NCBI GenBank assembly: GCA_026873275.1
Contig: JANTUC010000006.1
Span: 992,001-1,056,000, forward strand
DNA: 64,000 bases
Direction of reading: 5' to 3'
From: Pseudopithomyces maydicus
Lineage: Eukaryota; Ascomycota; Dothideomycetes; Pleosporales; Didymosphaeriaceae
Below are positions 1 to 11,177 of this stretch, one piece after another. The notes below the pieces were generated by a model. That model had not been told where the DNA came from and searched no databases. It was given only the letters and a program-made list of their open reading frames with translations. The position numbers were made by a program, and so were the translations under genes. The first letter of the stretch is position 1; each line of letters starts with the position of its first letter.

Positions 1-2984
1 TTCTTGGACAAGAATAGTCTCTCTGGCAGCACATATTGTTTTCCAGACCTCCTTTGTCCGCAGCTTAGCTAAGAACGTACAGGAACGCCTCCAAAGTTCA
101 AGGTCCAAGCTATACACGTTCAGCTCGTGTTCTAAAAAGGCGATCTGAGTAGAGCGATAAGCGCCCTCGATAAGGCGCAAGAAGCGATTCTGCCAAGCGG
201 TAAGTTTTGCTTGGTGTTTTTCAAGAAGCTTGCCTCCTCCTTGGGCAATGAACCAAACGGGGCAGGCGTATGATATCGCGGGTATGACCGTTTGAACCAG
301 GAAAGTTCTCGCTTCAAGCAGCGGCAAGCCAGAGGTGGGACCCATGATCCTCTTCCCTATTCGCATGAGTGGCTCAACCTTCTTCTCTCGAATCTTTCAC
401 ACAGTCAGCGTAGATACTAGGAATTTTTATGTACACATACATGTTCCATATGACAGTCCTAATTGAGTTTGGAGTCGAATATGACCCCCAAGACCTTCAT
501 GCCCTCTTTTCCTGGGCCCGGCGCCTGGAATCCTGCTATTTCAGGTTTGCAATCCAGATATTGAGCATCCTTGAGGTCCCGAGAAAAGTTCATAGCCTCG
601 AGCTTGTGTCTACCAAAAGCCATATCGTAGTCATTGGCCCATTGGTCACACAGTATCATGTCTGTCGCGAGCTCCTTGCAGTTTTCTGGAATGGAGTCAC
701 CTACTCTGAGGACGTAAGTATCATCAGCAAATGCAACAACAAAACGTAGACTTTTTCCATGGGGTTCTTGTTCGCAGAGCATCTCGAGGAGTGGGGCAGT
801 GTACAAAAGAAAAAGGATTGGCGAAAGAGGGCTTCCTTGAGGAACACCTCGATCGACATAGTAGTTGTCGGAGATGTAGCCAGGAATCTTGATCGTGGTT
901 CTTCTGAACGAAAGATAAGAACAAATCATCTTAATGAGTCCTGGTGGTATGCCCTTTTGATGCAGTAGATCCAGCAGCTTTTGGCGATTCAAGCGGTTAT
1001 AGGCCCCAGACATGTCCAGACTCAAGACGCTTACCACCTTCCCGTTGGCCCAGGCCGTTCTAATGATCGATTCGATGTAGAGAACTGCTGTCGTAGTTGT
1101 TCTGCCCTTGAAAGCCATCTGAGTCGCTGGTACGAGGTTCTCGACATGCTTCTCTAATCGCTTCTTCATGACCGACTCCAGGATCTTGGCAATGGAGTCT
1201 AGTAAAGCGATCGGCCTCCAGTTGTTGGGATTTGAGAAGGGTCCTTTCTTTTTCCGTATGACTATGGTAGTGGCATCTTTGAATATTCTCGGGAAGTAGC
1301 ATAGTCTCAGGCATACATTGACTAAACGGTACTATTTAGCAACAGCCAAAACACATGAAAGGATTTCAGTGTGGAGTACACTCACAGAATTCTCTCAGCT
1401 TTGGAATCAAGGCCTGCTGGAACATCTTCAGGAATTGATTTGGAACGCTGTTCTCTCCGACAGCTCGTGACCAAGGTATCTTCTTCACCAGATTTTCGAG
1501 TTCATTCTCTTCCAACGCATCGCAAGTAAAGTTAGGGTTGTCTTCGAATGGAAGATGCAGACGGCAGGACTCTGCCGTTGTAGAGGGAGGTACCCCGAGA
1601 AGGTTCTCTACTAAACAGTCGCACTGTTTCATGGGGTCGGTAATCTCTGGCGAAGTATCAGTTTTCTTCAAAGGCGGCATTTGGGCTGTCTCCTGAAATT
1701 GCTCCTTTCTCTGGCTCGCACGATATAGTTTGGCGTAGCCACCAGAGTTACGAATCGTTCGCCTTATGTGGTTGTTCCAAGCATTCTCCCGATCGATCAG
1801 ATCGATTTCTGCTGCTGCGCGTTCGGCCTCTTCAAGCTTCTTCTTTAGCTCGGGTGTTCTCGATTGTCTCCAGTCGCGATTGCACAGTAACACATGCTTA
1901 TGAGCATGGCGAGCATTGGATGAAGTGGCTTTGATGACTTTCTGGGCCGATTCTACCACAGGAACTGATGTATCGAAAACTTCGTAAACACACTTGTGCA
2001 GCTCCTCTGCGTACTTGTCTAGCTGTTCGTTGGTAACAGTTGGTGATCGAATATCGGGAAGATTTTCCAGGCTCTGAAGGAGTAAATTCATTGCGTGATT
2101 CTCGTCAAGACCTTTCCAGCTTCGTCTCTCAAAGAGCTGACGGCTAGGACCCACGTCAAGGACCAGCTCACATACAAAATGGTCAGATTCAACGATATTT
2201 TGAGCAGACGAGTCGAATGCCTTCGCCCTCTTTGGACGACCCTTCAATAGCCATGGAAGCTCGGTAAGAACCTGCCACTCAAAGCGCGATGATAGCCCTT
2301 GTATCGTCAGTTTTTTGCTGTTTCTCTAAGAGATTTGGGATAATCCGACTCACCTCCACTGACGAACATCAAATCGATGATACTCTGTTCCATTTGACCA
2401 TTTCTTTTTCTTTCCCAGGTAAACTTCCCCGGTTCATTCGCGAGGATAAAGCCATCGCCCTTCAATTGCTCGCAAATTTGTTTTGCCAATGACCGAACCC
2501 TGCTTCTGGGAATGTCGTCCCCTCCCCACCAAGGGTGATGCAGATTAAAATCTCCCATGATGACATGACTTCCTTGTGCATTCAGCGTTTCTGCAATGTC
2601 ATCTATACACCATGAAGATATTTTGTTAGGTGGAATGTAAAATTCGTGGAAATGCACGATGTCGAACTCGGTTTCCACAGTGACTGTTGCTTTGAAATCG
2701 AAACGACGGGTTGCTCTCCAGCTGCCTAACTCACGGCGGATGTAGAAGGCAACTCGATTTGTGCCTTGAAACTCGAAAGCAAGCTTATAACCATATGATG
2801 GGACCGGATTCGGCGGTGTACCGGTCTTCGAACACGCTTCCACGACTGCCACGATGTCTACCTGACTTTCGCCAGCAAGTTTCAATAACATGGACTGTAC
2901 GCTGTAGGTTCCTCTCACGTTGTGATGCCAAACCTTCAGTTTACGAGTAAACTCTGAGTATGATGATGTTTTTCTCAAATACAT
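1..2984 (-). pseudogene. LINE ORF2, endonuclease plus reverse transcriptase, broken and partial
   Basis: The ATG at 2984 opens an exonuclease-endonuclease-phosphatase domain (to about 2310) with the GDFNLHHPWWGG motif and a terminal SIIDLMF motif. The frame then shifts at the T6 run 2311-2316 (plus strand) and continues to about 1366 as the linker ahead of the RT. It changes frame again between 1366 and 1314, where a TAG sits at 1334-1332. The RT core is open to a TAG at 461-459 and shows palm motifs SLDMSGAYNRL, GVPQGSPLSPILF and the catalytic FADDTYV. After a decayed stretch of about 70 bases a further frame (about 396 to 1) shows the typical RT thumb motif ISYACPVWF and is still open at the window edge. 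The protein is not translatable as it stands. Confidence 0.88.
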
Positions 2985-2986
2985 TA
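2982..2986 (-). promoter_or_regulatory. TAATG stop-start overlap between LINE ORF1 and ORF2
   Basis: On the minus strand the ORF1 stop TAA and the ORF2 start ATG share one base. The same UAAUG arrangement is known to support coupled termination and re-initiation in the insect LINE SART1. Its role here is inferred from the geometry only. Confidence 0.6.
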
Positions 2987-5670
2987 ACAGATGGTAGATG
3001 AGTTCTGGAGCGCATACATTGTTACGTTGTGTTGATTGGCAGTGAAATATCCGTCGTTGTTATAGATGATGTCTGCATGATATGTGTTGCCTGTTAGAGA
3101 ACGGTGCTGATCAGAAACAGTCACATCCATCTGGTCACCGACAATCTCGCCATTATACAACATCCCATCAAAGGAAGGATCTGACATTGTCGTGGAACTT
3201 GGTGAAGGTGGGGAGGGCACTCCGCTCAGTGTCCTTGTTGGCGGCTGGATGAGCTCTGCAGCTTCTGCCGTAGGGGTACCGAACAGATGCATGTTTGGCA
3301 AAGATATTTGGTTTCGCGACAAACCTTCTACGTTTTCAATATCCTGCCAGATATTAGATACCGTGGGAGCTACCGATTGCTCCCGACTACGGGACTGTGG
3401 ATTTGGTGTACCCATGCGACGTTCTGAACCTTGCCGGCGCGAGCTCACTTGACTGGTTTGGAGAGCGCCATTAGAGGTGAGACTAGCTACTGGCGCAGAA
3501 AGATTCGTAACGTTGTTTGGGTGAAAACTCTGCATTGATGTCACAGTTGGAGAAGCTGAAGTGGCTGCATTGAAAGAAACGACAGTATTGGGTGTATGCC
3601 GAACGCTAGAAACCCCAACGGAGGTGGGAACTCGTGAATTGGCAGTAATCTGGCTGTTTGCCACTTGCGATTTCGCAAGATATTCGCTAGGAACTTGCTG
3701 GTCAGGATTTTGCGCATGGGGAACAGTTGGGCCGGTAACGAGCATTCCAAATGACTGAGATTCATTATTTTGTGGACTTGTGAAATTTGTGAAGTTCGAG
3801 GGAGTAGTCCGGTGGTGTGGCTGCTCGTTGGCATTTGCTAGCGAATGGCTCGGTTGCAGACAGACAGCTTCCGCACCAGCTCCTCGTGGGGCATGACGCG
3901 ACGTAGAGAGAGATTTCGAGAATGGTTGTTGCGATTCGGTCTCTGGCATAGAATGGCCTTGAGTCGACGAAGGCCCAGCGCGAGGGGTTAGATTGGGTTG
4001 AGAGCCAAAGGAATGGATAAAAGTTGCAGGCGTAGAGTTGGAAGACCCCTGATAGGCAGCAGAAGACGTGACAGTCAGCTCTCTTGTTTCATTATGACGA
4101 GAACTCGCGGGTAACGATATTGCTGGCGTGCTAATGAAATCGAATGGACCTGAGGCACTGGTCGTATTTGTCTTGATTGATGAAGACGGCAAGGCGATAG
4201 GTGAAGGCTGATTGATAGCTGTCGACACTGACGTTGTTTTGGGTCCAGGGACTGTGTAAAACTGGGGAGCTCGCGTTTCCGATTCATTAGGTGAGACATG
4301 GAGGGAACGAATGCGCTTGTCTTGTTCGGGAGATTTAGATCGTGGGCTGATGATCCGTTTCTTAGCTGCTAGGACCTTTCTGCCATTTTCTGGCAAGGCA
4401 GTATCATTGGTAGACTTGAGTGGACTGTAGTAGTTGTGCAGGACGGATTGAGTCTGTGCCAGTTTTGAAGCTTCGCTCGCTCGAGACGGCGAGTTTGGAG
4501 TGGTTCGTTTGCTTCTACTTTGCACCAGCTCAAAACCATCTGCGTCTTTCTGCGGAATCCGGCGTCTCCAAGTAGCTCCCCGATTGATGCGCTTTTCCAA
4601 TCGTTCAAACATTCTGACAGTCTTCTCGAACGTACACCGGTGACTATCGCCACGATGTTTACCTTGGCAATTGGGACAACAAAGATTGTCCGAGCGTCTG
4701 CTGCAATTTCTGATGTTATGCTTGTCACCACACCACAAGCAGATCTCTGGCTTGGTACAGTGTCGTGCCCCATGGCCAGGGTCGGGTTGGCAACACTTGT
4801 AACAAACGAATGGGTCAAAAGTCCTATCCCAATCTCGGCACTCATAATCGCGATTCTTATGCTTGAACCATCCGTGCTCGCATAATCGATTTGCCTCATC
4901 CTTGCTTAGCAGATGCACTCGCAATTTGTGGTTGCGCCAGTCGGCATCAACAATGTTGACGCCATTCTGTTGTGACCATGCCTCCAGACAACCGTTCAAT
5001 TCGTCCTGAGACGGAGGACTCGAAAAGAATTTAACACCTTGTACTTGTACAAGATAATGCTCTGGTTGTACAGCGCTTGGCTGTTTGAAATCGAACAATT
5101 TCTGGATACGACCAGGCTGGTTGGCTTCTGCTAGGAGAGTTTCTTGCTCTTCATCATTGCTCACAAACATTTGAAGGGTTTTCTTTATGCTGCCTTCATG
5201 TTTGCGGATTCCAGCGACACGATTCCAGGGTGCAGGCATAGTCCGTAACTTCTCTGCGAGGGTTTCGCCCGTTGGGAGTGCTGGCCAATCATCGTCGCTG
5301 ACGGTAATGCGCACATACGGCCTCTGCGTGTTTTCAGGGGTTCCCATGATGCCGTAAAAGATTTCGAATTGTTGCAATTACACTGCCCACGCACTAGTGA
5401 CGGAAGTTTGTTCATGAAGCTCCGGACCAATTTACCGTGCTCTCGCAGCATGTCTTCAGCAGTTTCGACAGGAGCAAATCGAAGCTTCAAATCTGTCTCT
5501 AAACCGAGCGCTAACTGAATAAGAGCAGACAGATCGGTCTTCGGTCCCATATGTAAACCCTCTCGGATTCGGTTTACCTTCTGGGTGATCTGTTGCTCTA
5601 GTTCCAGAGAGCTGAGCCCGGGAAAAGCTTCCTCGGTTTCAGCGATCGGAACGTCACAATTGGAAGTCAT
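2984..5670 (-). pseudogene. LINE ORF1, gag-like protein with zinc knuckles, one frameshift
   Basis: This ORF would encode the RNA-binding chaperone of the LINE ribonucleoprotein. Reading starts at the ATG at 5670 and stays open to about 5185. A second frame is open from about 5377 to the TAA at 2986-2984. The two overlap at 5185-5377, and one base is missing between them; the GGGG run at 5337-5340 is the best candidate site. The middle of the protein has three Cys/His clusters typical of gag knuckles: CYKCCQ with downstream H and C, CLWCG with downstream H and C, and CCPNCQG with downstream H and C. The long C-terminal half is Ser/Thr/Pro/Asn-rich and low in complexity. The stop overlaps the ORF2 start. 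Confidence 0.85.
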
Positions 5671-7666
5671 CGTAGAGGGGTTGGGTGAGGTCTTGGTTCA
5701 AGAGCGTCTTCGAGGAGAGGAGAAGCAACGCAGGCGCTGCAAGAACTGAGTGATGTGTATCAGAGCTGCGTCAAGAGAAGTGAAGTTCTGATGAAAATTA
5801 ACGATGGGCAGCAACCTTCCGGGAATAGCTCGTTAGAGGGAAATTAGTCTGCGGGCCAATAGAAGCTGTATGCATGCCTCCATGGCACAACTGTAGTCCC
5901 CTCTCCACCAACATCCATGACTCAATATTTTTACTGCGTGTTGAGTCATTTTATTGAACCAGATAATGAATCCTTTTGGAGTCTAGATTCTGGTGATAGG
6001 ACCGTGATACTGAAGCAGGAGCGGTGATCGACATGCAATCAGTGCTGATTTCAGCAGTGAAATCAGCGAGTACACACTTCGCAATACGGAAAACGCGAAT
6101 GTGCTCGGCAGAATCACAAGCCACCTACGAAGATATCACGTTGTATACTTGCAATACCATCAATCTGTTCAAATTGAACTCGGATTGTAGACCAAAGTGG
6201 GTTGCAAAACGAATGCGAGCAGTCCTTCGTGCTTACGCCGGCAATTAGCCACCCAGTCTAGGGCGTTGAGACATGAATCAGGCCGCTTGGGCTTCGTATC
6301 ATTTTGCTGTACAGGCCCTGTCGTGGCGTAATGGCCCCACAGATAACTGCGTGGGGAAAGGAGTTGGCCAGGTATCAGCATGGTCCCCTGCATTTGGGTC
6401 AGGTACGCGAGCCTTCGCCCGGGCCATTGCCAACTCGCATTCATACCTTGTCGATAGTAAGAGATGGTGTAGATTGTTTCTGTAGCCGACTTACATGTTA
6501 TGCCCGATGCAATGTTAGTGCTTCGTTCCGGGGCTTGAGGCGCGGCGGTAAGTCCGAGCCCAAAACGCCACTAAGTCAGCCTCTCGCTCCCACATGGTCG
6601 TCTTCCAGATGTCACTAGATCATGCCTTTTCCAAGAGCTGATCGTCGGTCACACTTTCAATAGAGCAAGTTTCGAAACAATAACGAGAGAAAAAAATGAG
6701 AAAAAATGAAGGTGAAGAAGAATCGGGACGGCGAAAGACCGAGCAACGGCAATAAAGACATCTCCCCTCAATCGCTCCCATGCATTAACAGGCTTCCCGA
6801 TAACAAGTCATCCTAACGCCGCTCTAGCTAGATTTAATCAGCAGATGGTCAGACAATCATCTACATGCATATTGATGGCCTGTGGGTTGGATTTTCCGGA
6901 AACTTCCTCACTTACCACAATCTCCAGGGTATGATCCTTCATCACACGCCCCGAGCACTCCCCACTGATACAATTTTCTTCTTTATGAAACCAGCATTCA
7001 CTCCTTACGATTCGGATACCAGGAATACCATCCTTGAGCTTTAGTGATGCTGGAAAAGCCACTGAGGTTTACGCTATTTCGGATGGCGGATTAGCTCCTA
7101 CATATGTAGCTCAGATCGGCGTTGTTTACCACCCACCTGAGGCCGCGACCATTTGAGATTGGCGAGTAGGCTCAATATCGTGTTTGTAATTTGCGAAGTG
7201 TCAGGTCTAACCTGGAATGTTCGTAACCATTGCTCGGAACGACCGCGGGACATGCAACTAGAAAAACTCTGACCAAGTTGCCTGGGGCATTGGATCTTAG
7301 GATGGTTTGGACTCGGACGCTTGCCAATATCACAACCTGGTCATTGTTGAGAAAAGGATTGAGCACAGGCATGTTAATCAATTATTCAGATATTGCTTTA
7401 CTACGCTGGGCCAGCGTTCGAGCATCCTAAGACAGATGAGGGAAAGATGTGATATAATTAGCTAAACTTAGATCAGAAGCATGACTATCTTTGAGCTGAG
7501 CAAATCATCTTTGTAAATCCTTACCGAGATTCAAATATTGTCTTGGACGAATCCATCTCCAGCCACAACATTAACGTTACCCGGGCAGCTGTAGAATATA
7601 TCACCTGACGGACATACACATAGAATATATATTGGGCACTTACGTCAAATAATTGATGACCAGGCG
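5671..7666. other. Intergenic region, no supported gene
   Basis: This stretch holds the probable LINE 5' end and about 1.9 kb without a convincing gene. Short minus-strand frames near 6838-7062 and 7172-7381 contain some cysteines and GT/AG-like sites, but no exon chain with a consistent start and end could be built. Confidence 0.6.
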
Positions 7667-9560
7667 ATGAACGACGATACTCTGTTATATCTCATCGTTA
7701 CATCGGTGTTTGTTTGGGCCAGTTCGAATGTGCTCGTTGCCACACTCATAGTCGAATTACTTCACAAAATGAATCCCGAACAACGTCTCAACAATCTTCT
7801 GCAGCTGCAGCGTGACAGCGCTCTCGGGAGATCTGCTCAGATTTCCCAAGAGCTTCCTCAGAGGCAGCATCAATCGGGACCTGGAGGTACTGCTCCGTCG
7901 ACTAACTCTGGGAGTGTAGTGCCTCTCACTGCTCCCATACTCGACAATCCAACACCGTCAGCTCCTTCGATCCAACAGAGTAATTCATCCGGAATGACCA
8001 TACATCCCACGACTTTGAGCAACGGGATTCAAGTCATCACACGTCCGTAAGCAGTTGATCTCATAACCGCTCTTCATGTGGCTAACTATTTAATCCAGCG
8101 CGAAAAAGAAGAAGAAGAAGACTTCGAAATTCAATTTCTACGGAGTGTGCTTGGGGCCCAAGCCTGGGGTGTACATGAGTTGGGAGGAAGCTAAGCCATT
8201 TATCACCGGTCTCCACCTCTTCGGAAGAGGTTTTGAGACTTACGAACAGGCTTTGGCCTATTCTACGTGGCAATTGCAGGTCATAAGCGAGGACAAGTGG
8301 TACGGAGTTAAACGTGGTCAAAATCCTGGAGTATACCAATGTTGGGAAGAGGTGATTCACTTCAATCTTGCGCACGAAAAAAAGTGTCCGGTACTCTATA
8401 AGGCTTTCGCAAGCGAAGAAGAAGCTTTCGCATTTGTCAACAACCCAGTCGTAAACACGAGTCCTAGTGTTTCATCAACTAAGCAAGTACCGGGGAACGT
8501 CAGTGTATCTCACACGCAGGTTCAGCATTCCGTCGTCGATACCCCACCACAGGCTGCATTGGTCGGCACGACTGAACAGCTCCCGTCTCAGAACAATGGA
8601 GTATCCCCCAAAGCTCTTCGGTCCCTGAGTCGCTGCCTGAGATTGGTCAACCATCTTTACGGGACCATTCGCTCCCTAACACATCCATGAGCACTGAAAG
8701 CGTTCGGCCCAGCGACACTCCTACCAGTAGGGTGCATTCCAGTCTTGCAACAGACTCGGCATCTATGACTACTGGAACCGTCAACAATGCCGCATTGGGC
8801 TCCCATGTACCATCTATGCAAGATGCCCAGTCCTCGAAGCGCATTTATCGTTCATTTTCAGGAAAGAATGTAGGCCTTCCCTTTCTATCCACATGACCAA
8901 TGCTGACGCATAACAGAACTCGGATGGTAGTGGGCTACCGCCACCCAAAAGAACGAGGGTGGAGCATGCTGCTTCAAGCTCACAGACTAACATCGATCTC
9001 CACCAACAAACTCCATCTACACACCCAGATGGAAATGATACAGATGAAGGGTTCCTTCACATCGATGACATTATCAAAGAAATGGCCGCTCGGAAAAGAA
9101 GCCCGAGCCAGATCTCTGTCGTAAGTTACCACTCCCAGGTTTGGCTGCGGTTCCATCTGACACCGTCCAGATTGACCTTTGTGGCTCTGCAAACAATAAT
9201 ACGGATACTGATACCGTCGTGGACGATGATGATGACGACTCTGGAGGGTGTCCATTGTTCTCTGACGACACTGTCAATACGTCTTCGACGATGAGCTCAC
9301 TACCAAGCTCTCCAGCACCAGATTCCTCATCTGTTGAGGTTAGCCAATCAATCCTGACTCAATGGTTTCGCGGTAAAACGCAGAAGCGGGTAGAAGACAA
9401 GCAGAAACGAGCACTTAATCCCTATACCACCCTTCCACCGCTTCCAAACGGTGAGAAGAGGCCGCGAGGCCGACCTAGAAAGGCCCCTATGCCGGAAGTC
9501 ACCATCCCAAAGAAGCGAGGCCGACCAAGGAAGGATGCTGCTGATACTACGACACGGTAA
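7667..9560 (+). CDS. Protein with two RNase H1-type hybrid-binding (viroplasmin-like) domains and AT-hooks
   Basis: Proposed exons are 7667-8046, 8099-8869, 8917-9120 and 9171-9560. The three introns (52, 47 and 50 nt) have GT/AG ends and CTAAC or CTGAC branch sites. The product would be about 581 residues. Residues 1-35 include a hydrophobic stretch. A Lys run precedes two tandem HBD-type domains at about 139-184 and 194-245, each with the pattern W/F-Y-G-V-x-x-G-x-x-P-G-V-Y-x-x-W-E-E. A long Ser/Thr/Pro/Asp-rich region follows, and two AT-hooks (RPRGRPRK and KKRGRPRK) lie near the C-terminus. HBD domains bind RNA:DNA hybrids in RNase H1, and AT-hooks bind the minor groove of AT-rich DNA. 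No RNase H catalytic domain is visible. The frame breaks at the C5 run 8605-8609: one more C makes the four exons an exact multiple of three. An alternative start is the ATG at 7769. The cellular role is unknown. Confidence 0.72.
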
Positions 9561-11177
9561 ACACACCCACTCCAGGTAATACTTCTGGAGCGGTGGCATC
9601 CACAGCCCATGCATCCCACCTCGCTGCCGCGTCTTCGCTCTAATCGCGCGTCTATCTCGATGTACCTCTACGCTCTTAGGTAATTTTTCCTTTGATTTGT
9701 TCAGTTATTCTGCTTGTACTGTCTTGATTTATTCTCCTTACCAGATTGCCTACACTCGCTCGTTGTTTGTATTCCTTACTGGATTTGAACTGCCACGCTC
9801 CTTTGTGTTTTTTGTTACTTATTCGTTTACTTTGAAAATATCTAATAAATCCTCATGTAAGTCATAGTTCTGTCTTTTTTTTTTGCTGCAAACAAATGCT
9901 AAGTCGCATTTCTCCACAGTTCTTCCAATAAAACACTACCGTTGCACGCCTAACCATGAGGTACTCTCAGAGAATGTTGTTCTAGTTTCTCCAACATAAG
10001 GTCATAGATCGACGATATGATCAAGGATTTCATTCATGAAACGTTCCAACCCATGCGCCTGTTCATCTTTCACGCTGAGTCAAGCCCACATACGCACCTC
10101 TTGTGCTGGTGCTTCATGTGCCTTGTGCTCATCAGATCTCTCCTTAGGGTCTGCGCGTATCATTCTACTCATATAGGTCTCCCTATACAGTGATGCTCGT
10201 TTCGTATGCTAACACCCCCAGGTCATAACGGAATCTTTCAGGTAAGTGGGTCCCCAGAAGTGACTTTAGCTGAGTAGTTTCTAGGTCAAAACTCCGTGCT
10301 CCTCTGTCTTTCTCTCAAGGTGCGTTGCTCCTCGTTTATATTGACGTATTTTACAGATATCGCATATAGGTAACGGTGATGGTCGGGAGTGTTGGTATAA
10401 CTTGGTAGATAGTTTAATACAATAGTGCTCCTAAAATGTTCCGCCTATCAATCTTGATGTTATTTGCTGTTGATGACTCTTCGGTGTCTTCTGTGTGCGC
10501 TTTTGTTTCTGGTCGTTTCATCCCTTAAATTGTTTATCCTCCCGCTTCCAATAGCAAGTTTTACAAGCTCATACTTGAATTTTGTGCCATATACAATCAA
10601 TGAACTACTGTTATATAACGCACTTCAGGTCTTACAGTGTGTTTTTCAACGGGCGTGGGATTGTCGGCAAGTAATGAATCCAGCGGCAAAAGACTTTGAC
10701 TGTAATTTCACATGCTGCCCCTCGGGTACAGCTTGTGGTGATATAACAAATCCACGCTTCCAATAGCACACTAATGCGAAAGCAGTAACTCAACTGCATC
10801 ACATCCCGTGATCTCGCGTTAGCCTATGTCCGGGATCTCTTGTCATATACCCCAAGGCACGCATTCATGTTTTCTATTCACCTTCTACTTTACATTTCAA
10901 CTGGTATACTTGTTTCTTGAATCTATGACCAAGGATATACGCCGCATATTACTAACACGTTGATTCGTCAATCCCCTTCCAAATACTCCCCTTCAAACCC
11001 ACGACAGTGGTAAAATCTCTCAAAACAAATGACCAATGAATCTTTTCTCGAACCCCACGATCTCACCATACCGCTCAATATGCGGTGGCTAATAAGGTGG
11101 GGTTGACCGGGTAAATACCATATGCGCGTCTCCACCACCTCACGATACATAACAACCCCACCATAACTAGCTACACG
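9561..11177. other. Intergenic region, no supported gene
   Basis: About 1.6 kb, T/C-rich in its first kilobase, with no gene-like coding. A 100-codon frame at 10464-10766 lacks an ATG start. The last 100 bases form the GH43 promoter. Confidence 0.6.
11087..11115 (+). promoter_or_regulatory. Candidate XlnR/Xyr1 and CreA sites upstream of GH43
   Basis: GGCTAA at 11087-11092 and GGGTAAA at 11109-11115 resemble the xylanase-regulator consensus (GGCTAA-type, GGNTAAA). GTGGGG at 11097-11102 fits the CreA consensus SYGGRG. All lie 60-150 bases before the start codon of a xylan-degrading enzyme. These short motifs also occur by chance. Confidence 0.3.

Larger units (their letters stand above)
1..5670 (-). 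mobile_element. Degenerate Tad-like non-LTR retrotransposon (LINE), cut by left window edge
   Basis: Two consecutive minus-strand reading frames have the classic fungal LINE order. ORF1 is gag-like with three cysteine/histidine knuckles. ORF2 has an APE-type endonuclease followed by a reverse transcriptase whose C-terminal part runs off position 1. No long terminal repeats are visible. The architecture fits the Tad/I group of LINEs common in Pezizomycotina; the clade is inferred from domain order, not from a tree. The copy carries frameshifts and in-frame stops, so it looks inactive, although two of the frameshifts sit at homopolymers and could be assembly errors. The 3' end (possible RNase H, tail and target-site duplication) lies outside the window. 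The 5' untranslated part probably extends somewhat beyond 5670. Confidence 0.9.

Noticed and set aside
6838..7381. Small cysteine-containing minus-strand frames resembling a secreted protein gene
   Set aside because: Splice-like sites exist but no chain gives a start with signal peptide and a consistent frame; too little evidence.
10464..10766. 100-codon frame with a hydrophobic start and a CCPSG motif
   Set aside because: Starts with a non-ATG codon, no promoter or splice context; hydrophobicity is explained by T-rich DNA.
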